Shown here: piece after piece, positions 33,984-42,301 of the stretch
Layout: each line of letters begins with the position of its first letter
Position numbering within the stretch: position 1 is the stretch's first letter
Source: Bacteroidales bacterium
GTDB taxonomy: Bacteria > Bacteroidota > Bacteroidia > Bacteroidales > VadinHA17
Assembly (NCBI GenBank): GCA_016715075.1
Contig: JADKBK010000002.1
Span: 356,425 to 420,424, forward strand
DNA: 64,000 nucleotides
Direction: 5' to 3'
Position numbers and translations under genes: made by a program
The notes under the pieces: model-generated
Seen by the model: only the letters and a program-made list of their open reading frames with translations
Databases searched by the model: none
Told to the model about the DNA's origin: nothing

Positions 33984-34913
33984 ATGCATATTCACAGAGG
34001 ATATGAGAATTTAAAACTGGTAAGGCCGGTGGTGACGCTTGGGATTTTTGATGGTGTCCATCTTGGTCATAAGGTACTTCTTGACCGTCTTGTTTCGGCA
34101 GCAAAGGAGGTAAACGGTGAAGCGGTAGTGATAACTTTTTCACCACATCCGCGGCTTGTCCTTGATAAGAATAGTTCTTCACTCGCTTTCCTTACTACAA
34201 TGGAGGAGAAAATTGTACTGCTCCGCAGGGCAAAGGTCGACCATCTGGTTATTATTGAATTTACCAGGGAATTCAGCAGTATCTCAGCCTGTGATTTTGT
34301 AATGGATATTCTTGTGAAGAAAATAGGAACCAGGCATCTTATAATAGGATATAATCATCATTTCGGCAGGAAGGGTGAGGGAAACTTTAATACTGTTAAA
34401 CAGTGTACCGATTCACTTGACTTCAGGGTGGAGCAGGTTCATGGATTGCAATCTGACGGAGGAGCAATCAGTTCATCACTTGCGCGTGAAGCCCTTTTGC
34501 AGGGAAGGCTTGATGAGGCAAACAAATTGCTCGGATATTCCTATTCAGTGAGCGGAACGGTAATAGCAGGCCGTAAGATCGGAAGGTCTATCGGCTTTCC
34601 CACAGCCAATATAAAACCTGATGACCAGCATAAACTTATTCCCTGCAAAGGGGTATATGCTGTCGAAGTCATTCTGGGAGGCAAATTTTATAAGGGAATG
34701 CTTAGTATCGGATCCAATCCCACTGTAAATGATGATCCTGTATTAAGGAGCATAGAAGTTCATATTTTAGATTTCCAATCAGATATTTACGGAAGCGGGA
34801 TCACTGTTATATTCAGAAAAAGGCTCCGCGATGAGATCAGGTTTGACAGCATGGAAAATCTTGTATTGCAGATGGAAATCGATAAACAATCCACCATTGA
34901 GATCTTCTCCTGA
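33984..34913 (+). CDS. ribF: Bifunctional riboflavin kinase / FAD synthetase
   Basis: ATG at 33984 chosen because the family begins a few residues before VTLGIFDGVHLGHK; the frame is open back to 33825 but overlaps the divergent glgB. The 309-residue product has the N-terminal FAD synthetase (nucleotidyltransferase) domain with GIFDGVHLGH and ISSSLAREAL, and the C-terminal riboflavin kinase with GRSIGFPTANI and SIGSNPT. It makes FMN and FAD from riboflavin in the cytoplasm. Confidence 0.92.
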   Translation: MHIHRGYENLKLVRPVVTLGIFDGVHLGHKVLLDRLVSAAKEVNGEAVVITFSPHPRLVLDKNSSSLAFLTTMEEKIVLLRRAKVDHLVIIEFTREFSSISACDFVMDILVKKIGTRHLIIGYNHHFGRKGEGNFNTVKQCTDSLDFRVEQVHGLQSDGGAISSSLAREALLQGRLDEANKLLGYSYSVSGTVIAGRKIGRSIGFPTANIKPDDQHKLIPCKGVYAVEVILGGKFYKGMLSIGSNPTVNDDPVLRSIEVHILDFQSDIYGSGITVIFRKRLRDEIRFDSMENLVLQMEIDKQSTIEIFS

Positions 34914-34932
34914 AATATAAAATTGTTTTTAT

Positions 34933-34940
34933 TAACTTTG
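34933..34940 (+). promoter_or_regulatory. -7 box of ahcY
   Basis: TAACTTTG matches TAnnTTTG; it lies 23 bases before the ATG at 34963. A clear -33 element is not evident. Confidence 0.45.
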
Positions 34941-34962
34941 CCTCTTCAAAAACATTGAAATC

Positions 34963-36378
34963 ATGAATTTAGCGGTTGAAAATATGCAATACCAGGTAAA
35001 AGATATTTCTCTTTCAGAATTTGGAAGGAAAGAGATCGAGATAGCTGAAAAAGAGATGCCGGGATTACTGGCAATAAGAAAAAAATATTCTGCAGAAAAG
35101 CCATTGAAGGGAGCCAGGATAACAGGATCCCTCCATATGACAATTCAGACTGCAGTACTGATAGAGACACTTACTGAGCTTGGGGCTGATGTAAGGTGGG
35201 CAAGTTGTAACATCTTCTCAACCCAGGATCATGCTGCAGCTGCAATTGCAGCTGCAGGTATTCCGGTATTTGCATGGAAAGGGGAGACCTTGGAGGAATA
35301 CTGGTGGTGTACTGCCCAGGCTCTCTCATTTCCCGGAGGCAAAGGACCTAATCTTCTTGTAGATGATGGCGGTGATGCCTCATTAATGGTTCACCTGGGA
35401 TATAAAGCAGAAAAATCTCCCGGGATTCTTGACAAAAAGCCAGCTAACAGGGAAGAGGCAATAATCCTCGCAACCCTGAAAGATATCCTTGCAAAGGAAC
35501 CCGGAAAGTGGCATCGTACTGTGAGTGAACTAAAGGGGATATCGGAAGAGACAACCACAGGGGTCCACAGGCTCTACCAGATGCTTGAAAATGGCGAACT
35601 TCTTGTACCTGCAATCAATGTAAATGATTCTGTTACAAAATCAAAATTCGACAACCTCTATGGCTGTCGTGAATCGCTTGCCGATGGCATTAAAAGAGCA
35701 ACAGATGTGATGATTGCCGGAAAAGTTGTAGTCGTATGCGGATATGGTGACGTAGGTAAAGGTTGTGCACGCTCAATGAAATCTTACGGTGCAAGGGTTA
35801 TAGTTACAGAAATAGATCCCATATGTGCTTTGCAGGCTTTAATGGAAGGTTTTGAAGTGAAAACTGTTGAGGAATCACTGAGCGAGGGAAATATCTATGT
35901 GACTGCTACCGGGAACAAGGATATAATCACTGTTGATCATATGATGAAAATGAAGGATCAGGCGATTGTATGCAATATAGGGCATTTTGACAATGAGATC
36001 CAGGTTGATGACCTGAACAGCATTGAGAAGGTAAAAAGAATAAATATCAAGCCGCAGGTCGACAAATATTTATTTGCTGACGGCCATGCGATATTCTTGC
36101 TTGCAGAAGGGAGGCTGGTGAATCTTGGTTGTGCAACAGGCCATCCCTCTTTTGTTATGAGCAACTCTTTCAGTAACCAGACTCTCGCCCAGATAGATCT
36201 GTGGAAGAATAAGTATGAGATTGGCGTATACAGGCTTCCTAAAGATCTTGATGAGGAGGTAGCCCGTTTACATCTCGATCAGCTGGGGGCTAATCTTACA
36301 AAACTTACAAAGGGACAGGCAGATTATATCGGAGTTCCGGCCTCAGGTCCGTATAAACCTGATCATTACAGGTATTAA
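34963..36378 (+). CDS. ahcY: S-adenosylhomocysteine hydrolase
   Basis: A 471-residue NAD-dependent adenosylhomocysteinase that splits S-adenosylhomocysteine to adenosine and homocysteine in the methyl cycle. Visible motifs: TGSLHMTIQTAVLIETL, a substrate region ETTTGVHRLYQM, the NAD loop GYGDVGKGCA, and a C-terminal LDEEVARLHL...GPYKPDHYRY ending. The length and C-terminus fit the family. Confidence 0.96.
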   Translation: MNLAVENMQYQVKDISLSEFGRKEIEIAEKEMPGLLAIRKKYSAEKPLKGARITGSLHMTIQTAVLIETLTELGADVRWASCNIFSTQDHAAAAIAAAGIPVFAWKGETLEEYWWCTAQALSFPGGKGPNLLVDDGGDASLMVHLGYKAEKSPGILDKKPANREEAIILATLKDILAKEPGKWHRTVSELKGISEETTTGVHRLYQMLENGELLVPAINVNDSVTKSKFDNLYGCRESLADGIKRATDVMIAGKVVVVCGYGDVGKGCARSMKSYGARVIVTEIDPICALQALMEGFEVKTVEESLSEGNIYVTATGNKDIITVDHMMKMKDQAIVCNIGHFDNEIQVDDLNSIEKVKRINIKPQVDKYLFADGHAIFLLAEGRLVNLGCATGHPSFVMSNSFSNQTLAQIDLWKNKYEIGVYRLPKDLDEEVARLHLDQLGANLTKLTKGQADYIGVPASGPYKPDHYRY

Positions 36379-36478
36379 TAACCTCATCACCTACTCTTAA
36401 CCGCAGATAGGAAGGGGAGAATGACAAAAATATAACCGTAGCGGCTGTATCAAAAGCATAAAATTAAGGTAACGTTTT

Positions 36479-36574
36479 CTCTGTGGATCTCTGTGATAAC
36501 TCTGTGATCTCTGTGTAAGTTTTTATTATTTGTTACACAGAGGGCACAGAGAAAGCACAGAGTTCCACAGAGTA
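36479..36574. repeat. CACAGAG-rich imperfect inverted repeat
   Basis: A left arm of CTCTGTG-type units (36479-36520) and a right arm of CACAGAG-type units (36535-36572) flank a short AT loop containing TTTTTATTATTTGTTAC. Together they can form a long hairpin. A related half-element lies at 49180-49245, so this is a dispersed intergenic repeat family. Confidence 0.65.
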
Positions 36575-36592
36575 CTTTTAAGAAGGCCTATC

Positions 36593-37099
36593 CTAGTTAT
36601 TCCAGACCCTCAGAAACCTTCCGTCAAAACTGGTCCTGTAATTTTTCAGAGGATATCTTCCAACACCTGAAGCTGGTGTCCCCGAGGCTGAAAGCGAGTA
36701 AACTGTCCCGCATTTTGGACAGGTGGCTATTGTAAAATCAATTTTTACTTTTACACTCAGTGCATTGACCTCATAATCATGCGGACATGTACGGTCGAAT
36801 GCATAGAAGTCATCCCCTCCGTTATAAAGAATAATACCGTTTCCATTGAAACCTGCAGCTCCGGTACCCCAGTTATTCGTATTTGCATCAACGGTATCTG
36901 ATCCTATGGCAGTGAGGCTTATAAACTCAGGGTCATTGATATCAAGGGTAAAGTTTACATAGACATCAGGGATAACATCATTTTTAGCCTTATTACATGA
37001 AAGCAATAAAAGGGCCAGTGTTATTGTAAATAAAAAAAATCCTATTTTTGAGCGGGTATTCACTGTATCTGATTTAAGTTGCAAAATTAATAATACCAC
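36593..37099 (-). CDS. Rieske-like lipoprotein with altered ligand motif
   Basis: A 168-residue lipoprotein (signal ending LLLLSC). The longest start is 37099; a GTG at 37063 is also possible. A Rieske-type beta domain is indicated by TCPHDYE and ATCPKCGTVY near its end. In true Rieske centres the second motif is CxxH; here the His is Cys (CPKC), giving three Cys and one His. Whether it binds a 2Fe-2S cluster, a zinc-type site or nothing is open. Such small lipoproteins recur in Bacteroidota without known function. Confidence 0.65.
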   Translation of the reverse strand: MVLLILQLKSDTVNTRSKIGFFLFTITLALLLLSCNKAKNDVIPDVYVNFTLDINDPEFISLTAIGSDTVDANTNNWGTGAAGFNGNGIILYNGGDDFYAFDRTCPHDYEVNALSVKVKIDFTIATCPKCGTVYSLSASGTPASGVGRYPLKNYRTSFDGRFLRVWNN

Positions 37100-37144
37100 T
37101 CGGATTTTTACCTTATCATGAAATATTTATTGTAATTGCTGAAT

Positions 37145-37537
37145 ATGAGTTACTTATTCTTAAGAAGAGTTTTTTTATTTATCTTCCTGATATTATTTAT
37201 CCTGCCGGACGGTAATGCACAGTTTTCGAAAAAATCCAATTCTAAAAACCCTGAGAAGGGGCTGTTCGGAAAAACAAGCAGGAGCAGTAAAACTGTAAAA
37301 ATCAAAGAGCCTGGAGCTGCTCATAAGGCAAGGAAGAAGCAGGAGAAGAATGAAAAACAACTAAAGCAGGATTATGCGAAGTCGGTAGAGAGATCGAAAA
37401 AGAGGACATATGATATTCAATCGCCTGAGGTACAGGCCAGGATGAAGCAAAATGAGAAGGATCTGGCCCTCAGGAACAAGGAAAAGAAGAAAAATTTAAA
37501 AGCCAGTTCAAAGAAAGCGGGTAAAAAATATAACTGA
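37145..37537 (+). CDS. Small secreted highly basic protein
   Basis: Start at 37145 (MSYLF) gives a signal peptide of about 22 residues ending NAQ; an ATG three codons upstream is also possible. The remaining about 105 residues are strongly basic (Lys/Arg-rich) and low in hydrophobics, with helical heptad character. No domain was recognised. It may be a nucleic-acid- or cell-wall-binding exported protein. Confidence 0.5.
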   Translation: MSYLFLRRVFLFIFLILFILPDGNAQFSKKSNSKNPEKGLFGKTSRSSKTVKIKEPGAAHKARKKQEKNEKQLKQDYAKSVERSKKRTYDIQSPEVQARMKQNEKDLALRNKEKKKNLKASSKKAGKKYN

Positions 37538-37588
37538 GATAAATTATCCTCCTGCAATTCCTGTAAAGCACTTATTAACAGCTTTTAT

Positions 37589-37621
37589 TTTGTGAAATAT
37601 TAAAAAAAAAGATTATATTTG
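37589..37621 (+). promoter_or_regulatory. Bacteroidota-type promoter of greA
   Basis: TTTG at 37589-37592, 21 bases of spacer and TATATTTG at 37614-37621 match the consensus. The leader from about 37628 holds the hairpin described below. Confidence 0.6.
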
Positions 37622-37632
37622 TTGTTGAAGAG

Positions 37633-37668
37633 TTCCGGCAAAACCGGAATTCTTCTTATTTTTTAATA
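37633..37668 (+). terminator. Terminator-like hairpin in greA leader
   Basis: Perfect 6-bp stem TTCCGG/CCGGAA (37633-37638 and 37644-37649) with a CAAAA loop, followed by a T-rich tract. It sits between the promoter and the greA start at 37682, so it may act as an attenuator. Confidence 0.5.
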
Positions 37669-37681
37669 ATAAGAGAGCAAA

Positions 37682-38155
37682 ATGTCAGAAATTATTTATG
37701 TGACAGAAGAGGGCCTTCAGAAACTAAAGAATGAACTCGATCTTTTAAGGAATATTGAGAGGCCTATGATATCAAGGCAAATCGCTGATGCCAGGGATAA
37801 GGGTGATCTTTCTGAAAATGCTGAATACGCTGCCGCCAAGGAAGCACAGGGTATGCTTGAGATGAAAATATCTAAACTACAGGATTTAGTTGCAAGATCA
37901 AGGATACTCGATGAGACTAAACTTGATATTTCATCCGTCAGGATACTGCACAGGGTAAAGATCAGGAATCAATCGAACGACTCTGTAATGGAGTATCAGC
38001 TGGTACCTGAAAGTGAAGCTAATTTCAAGCTTGGCAAGATAGCAGTCAGCTCACCTATTGCTCAGGGTCTGATTGGTAAAAAAGTAGGCGATATAGTGCA
38101 GATAAAAGTGCCATCCGGCGTTATACCATTCGAGATAATATCTATTTCAATCTAA
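37682..38155 (+). CDS. greA: Transcription elongation factor GreA
   Basis: A 157-residue protein with an N-terminal coiled coil (Glu-Leu-rich helices with ISRQIADARDKGDLSENAEY, whose acidic tip DLSENAEY lies in the loop that enters the RNA polymerase channel) and a C-terminal FKBP-like domain ending in VPSGVIPFEIISI. It stimulates cleavage of backtracked RNA. It is followed after 18 bases by a HIT gene, so these are probably co-transcribed. Confidence 0.95.
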   Translation: MSEIIYVTEEGLQKLKNELDLLRNIERPMISRQIADARDKGDLSENAEYAAAKEAQGMLEMKISKLQDLVARSRILDETKLDISSVRILHRVKIRNQSNDSVMEYQLVPESEANFKLGKIAVSSPIAQGLIGKKVGDIVQIKVPSGVIPFEIISISI

Positions 38156-38173
38156 TACTTACTCTTCGTAATC

Positions 38174-38572
38174 ATGGCAACAATCTTCACTAAAATTATT
38201 AATGGGGAAATTCCATGTTATAAAATCGCCGAGGATGACAGATATTTTGCATTTCTCGACATTAATCCCCTTAAGGCAGGTCATACTCTTATTATTCCCA
38301 AAACAGAGACAGATTATCTTTTTGATCTTGACGATGATCAGCTTGCAGGAATGATTGTTTTCTCAAAAAAGATTGCTCAGGCAATTAAGGCTGCCATCCC
38401 ATGTAACAGGATAGGAGTAGCCGTATTGGGACTGGAAGTTCCTCACGCTCACATCCACCTTGTTCCAATGGATTCAATGGATGATGTAAATTTCCGGAAT
38501 CCCAAGCTTAAGTTTTCAACTGAAGAGTTCAAGGAGATTTCATCAAAAATAAGCAGTAAGGTAATTCTTTAG
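38174..38572 (+). CDS. HIT-family nucleotide hydrolase
   Basis: A 132-residue histidine triad protein; the catalytic HxHxH motif is HAHIHLVPM and the start TKIINGEIPCYKI is typical. The HIT fold hydrolyses nucleoside phosphoramidates and dinucleotide-type substrates. It is the last gene of the greA unit. Confidence 0.93.
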   Translation: MATIFTKIINGEIPCYKIAEDDRYFAFLDINPLKAGHTLIIPKTETDYLFDLDDDQLAGMIVFSKKIAQAIKAAIPCNRIGVAVLGLEVPHAHIHLVPMDSMDDVNFRNPKLKFSTEEFKEISSKISSKVIL

Positions 38573-38644
38573 TTCAGGTTTCACCCTGAATCTATCACTC
38601 AGGCTATAATTTCATACCTTTGTATTTATAATTCTGCTCGCTGC

Positions 38645-39346
38645 ATGAATTACTTCTATGATCTATGGGATGATTTCATAAGCCTTCTCTTTCCCAGGCT
38701 TTGCTATGCCTGTGGCGACCATTTGCTGAGGAATGAAAATATTATATGTACTTCATGCTATGTTACTATTCCCCGGACTAATTACCATAGGCAGCCAGAT
38801 AACCCGGTGGCCCGTCTGTTCTGGGGGAGATGCCTTGTTGAAAAAGCTGCTGCATTCTCATTCTATGCCAGGGGAAGCCGTATCAGGAATCTGATTCATA
38901 AACTTAAATATTCCGGAGTTAAGGAGATAGGATTCGAGCTTGGCCGAATTTACGCACTGTCGCTTAAATCTTCAGGATTCACATCAGATATTGATGTCAT
39001 TATACCTGTTCCTCTGCATCCTTCCAAAAAGCGGATCAGGGGCTTCAACCAGAGTGAATACATCGCATCCGGTATAGCAGATGTGACCCGGTTGCCTGTA
39101 GATATATATTCGCTTGAAAGGATAGAGTTATCTGCCACCCAGACTAACAGATCGAGGTATGACAGATGGACAAATGTTGAAGGGATATTCAGGGTTGCAG
39201 ACCTCGGCCCATTAAGGGGAAAGCATATTTTACTGGTTGATGATGTTATCACAACCGGATCCACAATAGAATCGTGCGTTAATGAACTTCTGAAAGTTGA
39301 GAATGTTAAGGTGAGCGCTATTGCGATAGGATGTGCTGTTGTCTGA
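38645..39346 (+). CDS. ComF-family phosphoribosyltransferase-like protein
   Basis: A 233-residue protein with an N-terminal CxxC-type zinc knuckle (CYACG and CTSC) and a C-terminal PRTase domain with IRGFNQSEYIA and the PRPP loop ILLVDDVITTGSTI. ComF proteins take part in DNA uptake in competent species and are widespread with unclear roles otherwise. comM is also present in this window, so competence functions may be active in the organism. Confidence 0.9.
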   Translation: MNYFYDLWDDFISLLFPRLCYACGDHLLRNENIICTSCYVTIPRTNYHRQPDNPVARLFWGRCLVEKAAAFSFYARGSRIRNLIHKLKYSGVKEIGFELGRIYALSLKSSGFTSDIDVIIPVPLHPSKKRIRGFNQSEYIASGIADVTRLPVDIYSLERIELSATQTNRSRYDRWTNVEGIFRVADLGPLRGKHILLVDDVITTGSTIESCVNELLKVENVKVSAIAIGCAVV

Positions 39347-39351
39347 AACCT

Positions 39352-39918
39352 TTATTTAAGTTTCACTCTTTTTGGATTTTTATTCATGAAATCCTTCCAG
39401 CTGTTATAGGCTTTATCCTGCACAGGCTTGTTTGTCTGGTAAAAATGGCATAATGCGGCAGCAAGACCATCTGTTGCATCCAGTTTTATATCTCCCATCT
39501 GAAATTTCAGGATGTTCATAAGCATTGCTGCCACCTGTTCCTTGGATGCTGCTCCCTGACCGGTTATTGACATTTTGATTTTTCTGGGAGCATATTCAAA
39601 TATCGGAAGGGAGCGGGTAAGAGCCGCAGAAATAGCAGCACCCTGGGCTCTTCCAAGCTTTAACATTGACTGAACGTTTTTTCCGAAAAAGGGAGCCTCA
39701 ATGGCAAGTTCATCGGGATGGTATTCATCGATAATCCCAATTGTCCTGTCGAATATATGTTTAATAATCAGGTAGTGATCATCAAATTTTGAAAGATCGA
39801 CCGATCCGACGGCAATGAGTTCAGGTACTGTTCCCACAGTTCTTATCACGCCATATCCGGTAATATTCGTCCCGGGGTCGATCCCGAGAATTATCCTCTC
39901 ATTAGCTTTACCCTGCAA
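39352..39918 (-). CDS. ruvC: Holliday junction resolvase RuvC
   Basis: A 188-residue endonuclease; catalytic acids are in GIDPGTNITGYGV, LAIEAPFFGKN, and the late LDATDGLAAALCH. It resolves Holliday junctions together with RuvAB. Its 3' end lies 5 bases from that of comF, on the opposite strand. Confidence 0.95.
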   Translation of the reverse strand: MQGKANERIILGIDPGTNITGYGVIRTVGTVPELIAVGSVDLSKFDDHYLIIKHIFDRTIGIIDEYHPDELAIEAPFFGKNVQSMLKLGRAQGAAISAALTRSLPIFEYAPRKIKMSITGQGAASKEQVAAMLMNILKFQMGDIKLDATDGLAAALCHFYQTNKPVQDKAYNSWKDFMNKNPKRVKLK

Positions 39919-39942
39919 TAGACTTAATTATTATAGATAATT

Positions 39943-41241
39943 TTATTTGTTAAGAATAAAAGCATTCTTCATCCATTCAGGTTTTTCAGAATATTGTTTA
40001 TGCCTGCTGAATTCAGATGCACCTTTGGCAGGTACTGCACCTGTCTCCAGGTAGTTTATTGCTGCTTTCAGACAAAGCTCTTCCCGTTCATCAAAATTAT
40101 GAGTAATATCGTCCGTAACAAGTGTCCCCGGGGCGATTCCGTCATAATAATCGCCTTCATTGTATTTGTTTACGCTTTTGAATGTAACAGGGGCAACAAA
40201 ATATTTTTCTCCGATGACTCCGCCATTCATCCCAACCGGCTTGCCGTTAGTAGTATCTCCGATGCTGTATATACTCATGTAAGGCTTAATCCCGTTCATT
40301 ACAACCTCACTTGCAGAAGCAGTCTCCCTTGAGGTAATAAAGACGACCTTCGAAAGGCTGAGTGGCGATTCAGTGGTTAAAAGGGGGAATGCCCCGTTGC
40401 TATCCTGATTGCGGGAATTATAGACCAGCCTGATAAATTCGTTTCCGCTGTTCCCGTTTCCTACCAGATAGCTTGCAAGCTGCTGTGCTATATAAAGATA
40501 ACCTCCCCCGTTGTATCTGAGATCAAGGATAAAATCCTGAACGCCAGCTGATTTGAAGTAAGAAAAGGCAGCTGCAAATTCATCCTCTGAGGGTGCAATA
40601 AATGATTCAAATACCATATGTCCTGTTATCCCTGTAGAAAGATGAAGCGTATCATAAAGTATAACGGAGTTCAGAGTGAATGAGCTTTTGGTAGACATGA
40701 TAACTGAATCCTTCCCTTCAGGTGTCTGAAACAGGAATTTATTTGTAATGCCGGCTTCACTCGGTCCAATCAGGTTTGAGTAGGCTGTGGAATTCTGCGA
40801 TTCGAGAATTGGAGCCACATCAGTATCGTTGATTTTTTTAACGATCCAGCCCCTTCTAACACCATTTGCATAAAGTGGGGAATTGGAATAAACAAGTACG
40901 ATCCTTGCATTTCCTGCATCATCCAGTCCGATCCTGAATCCATGTCCCACAAATGAACCCTGCATCTCCGCCATGAATTCCTCGTAGTCGGCAACAAAGC
41001 TCCACCTGTCAAGAAGCTTGTACCTCATGGCATCCATAAGCAAATATGGATCAGCATAATTATCTTTATTCACTGTTGGCATCTCCTCATTCCATAGATA
41101 CCATTCATTCATAATCATAAAAAGCGTATCCCTTGCCAGGGCGGGAGTAATGGTAACAGCAGGCGCTACCTTGTCTTTCTTGCATGATGCAAAAAGTGTA
41201 AGAGATAATATAGCTACGAAGAGGAATTTATTGACTTTCAT
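39943..41241 (-). CDS. S41-family serine protease lipoprotein
   Basis: A 432-residue lipoprotein (signal ending LFASC). The periplasmic part has a tricorn/CtpA-type core: DLRYNGGG, FITSRETASASEVV (catalytic Ser in the SASE motif) and GKPVGMNGG. A small PDZ-like region lies around residues 100-160. Relatives trim or degrade secreted and cell-envelope proteins. Confidence 0.87.
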   Translation of the reverse strand: MKVNKFLFVAILSLTLFASCKKDKVAPAVTITPALARDTLFMIMNEWYLWNEEMPTVNKDNYADPYLLMDAMRYKLLDRWSFVADYEEFMAEMQGSFVGHGFRIGLDDAGNARIVLVYSNSPLYANGVRRGWIVKKINDTDVAPILESQNSTAYSNLIGPSEAGITNKFLFQTPEGKDSVIMSTKSSFTLNSVILYDTLHLSTGITGHMVFESFIAPSEDEFAAAFSYFKSAGVQDFILDLRYNGGGYLYIAQQLASYLVGNGNSGNEFIRLVYNSRNQDSNGAFPLLTTESPLSLSKVVFITSRETASASEVVMNGIKPYMSIYSIGDTTNGKPVGMNGGVIGEKYFVAPVTFKSVNKYNEGDYYDGIAPGTLVTDDITHNFDEREELCLKAAINYLETGAVPAKGASEFSRHKQYSEKPEWMKNAFILNK

Positions 41242-41278
41242 CTTTAATAATGATTTATTTGTGGGCTAAGTTAATATT

Positions 41279-42166
41279 TTAAATCTTCACGGTTTTCCTG
41301 TTCTGGATTAAAATTCCTCCAATAATAAGTAGTAATCCCACAGGAGTAGTATAATAAACGGGTTCATTCAGGATAAAGTGTACGAAGATGAGAGAAATAA
41401 ACGGAGCGAAATAGACAAGATTACTGACTTTATCTGTTGTTGATGCCATGCTCAAAGCTTTTAGCCAGAAGAAGAAGGTTATTCCCATTTCAAATATGCC
41501 GATATAAACTGAACCGAGTATACCCCTCAGCCCTGGTACTGTCTCCATGTTTCCTGTAAGTATCATTGCAGCAATAAGATATATGGAGCCGAAAAGAAAA
41601 TTAAGAAATAGTTTTACTGACTCGTCTCTCTCATCTCTGACATTAAGGATAAAATAGAACGCCCAGAAGATGGAGCTGCCGGTTGCCAGAAATACTCCTG
41701 TAATATCGGAGCCTCCAAAATGAAAAGGATTGCCCTGGGAGGAGATCAGGTATACACCGGCGAAGCTGATAAAAAGTGCGGCAAAGCTCTTTCCCCCGAT
41801 CTTTTGTCCGAGTAAGGGTACAGAAAGAAAGACCAGTAAAATAGGCCAAATCATGTTCAGTGGTTGGGCGACCTGGGCTGGAAGCAGTTTGTATGCCCTC
41901 AGCAGGATCAGGTAATAGAGAAACGGATTAATTAGACCGAGAATGGCTGAATTGAAAAGACCTTTAGCTGTGCTTTGCCTTACGAGGTGCCATTTACCTG
42001 ATGCTAAAACCACTATCAGCAGAATGAGCATTGAGGTCAGTGCAGCAATTGTGAGCATCGTCAGAATATCGAGCTCTGCCAGGCTTATCTTGAATGCAGT
42101 GGGTACTGTCGACCAGAAAAATATCGCCAGACCGGCATAGATATATGATTGACGGGTTTTATTCAT
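41279..42166 (-). CDS. EamA/DMT-family transporter
   Basis: A 295-residue membrane protein with ten predicted helices arranged as two EamA repeats, each starting with a Trp-containing first helix (FFWSTVPTAFKI) and ending in a Pro/Gly-rich last helix. The family exports metabolites and amino acids; the substrate is unknown. Confidence 0.85.
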   Translation of the reverse strand: MNKTRQSYIYAGLAIFFWSTVPTAFKISLAELDILTMLTIAALTSMLILLIVVLASGKWHLVRQSTAKGLFNSAILGLINPFLYYLILLRAYKLLPAQVAQPLNMIWPILLVFLSVPLLGQKIGGKSFAALFISFAGVYLISSQGNPFHFGGSDITGVFLATGSSIFWAFYFILNVRDERDESVKLFLNFLFGSIYLIAAMILTGNMETVPGLRGILGSVYIGIFEMGITFFFWLKALSMASTTDKVSNLVYFAPFISLIFVHFILNEPVYYTTPVGLLLIIGGILIQNRKTVKI

Positions 42167-42301
42167 TTCCTGTTCTTTATTCCCGTCCCCACCTATCTCT
42201 ATGCCCCTCTGAAGAGAGGGTTAAAGACTGGTTGAATCCAGGTTTTAGCCCCCAGGGGGGATGGGGGCTGGGAAATTGGGTATATGGATTGAATTTTGAT
42301 T
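42167..42301. repeat. C/G-run intergenic repeat
   Basis: This stretch contains CCCCTCTGAAGAGAGGG and CCCCCAGGGGGGATGGGGGC, two palindromic G/C-run elements of the kind often found between genes in this phylum. The region before comM (5366-5385) has a similar CCCCTCC...GGAGGGG. Confidence 0.45.
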
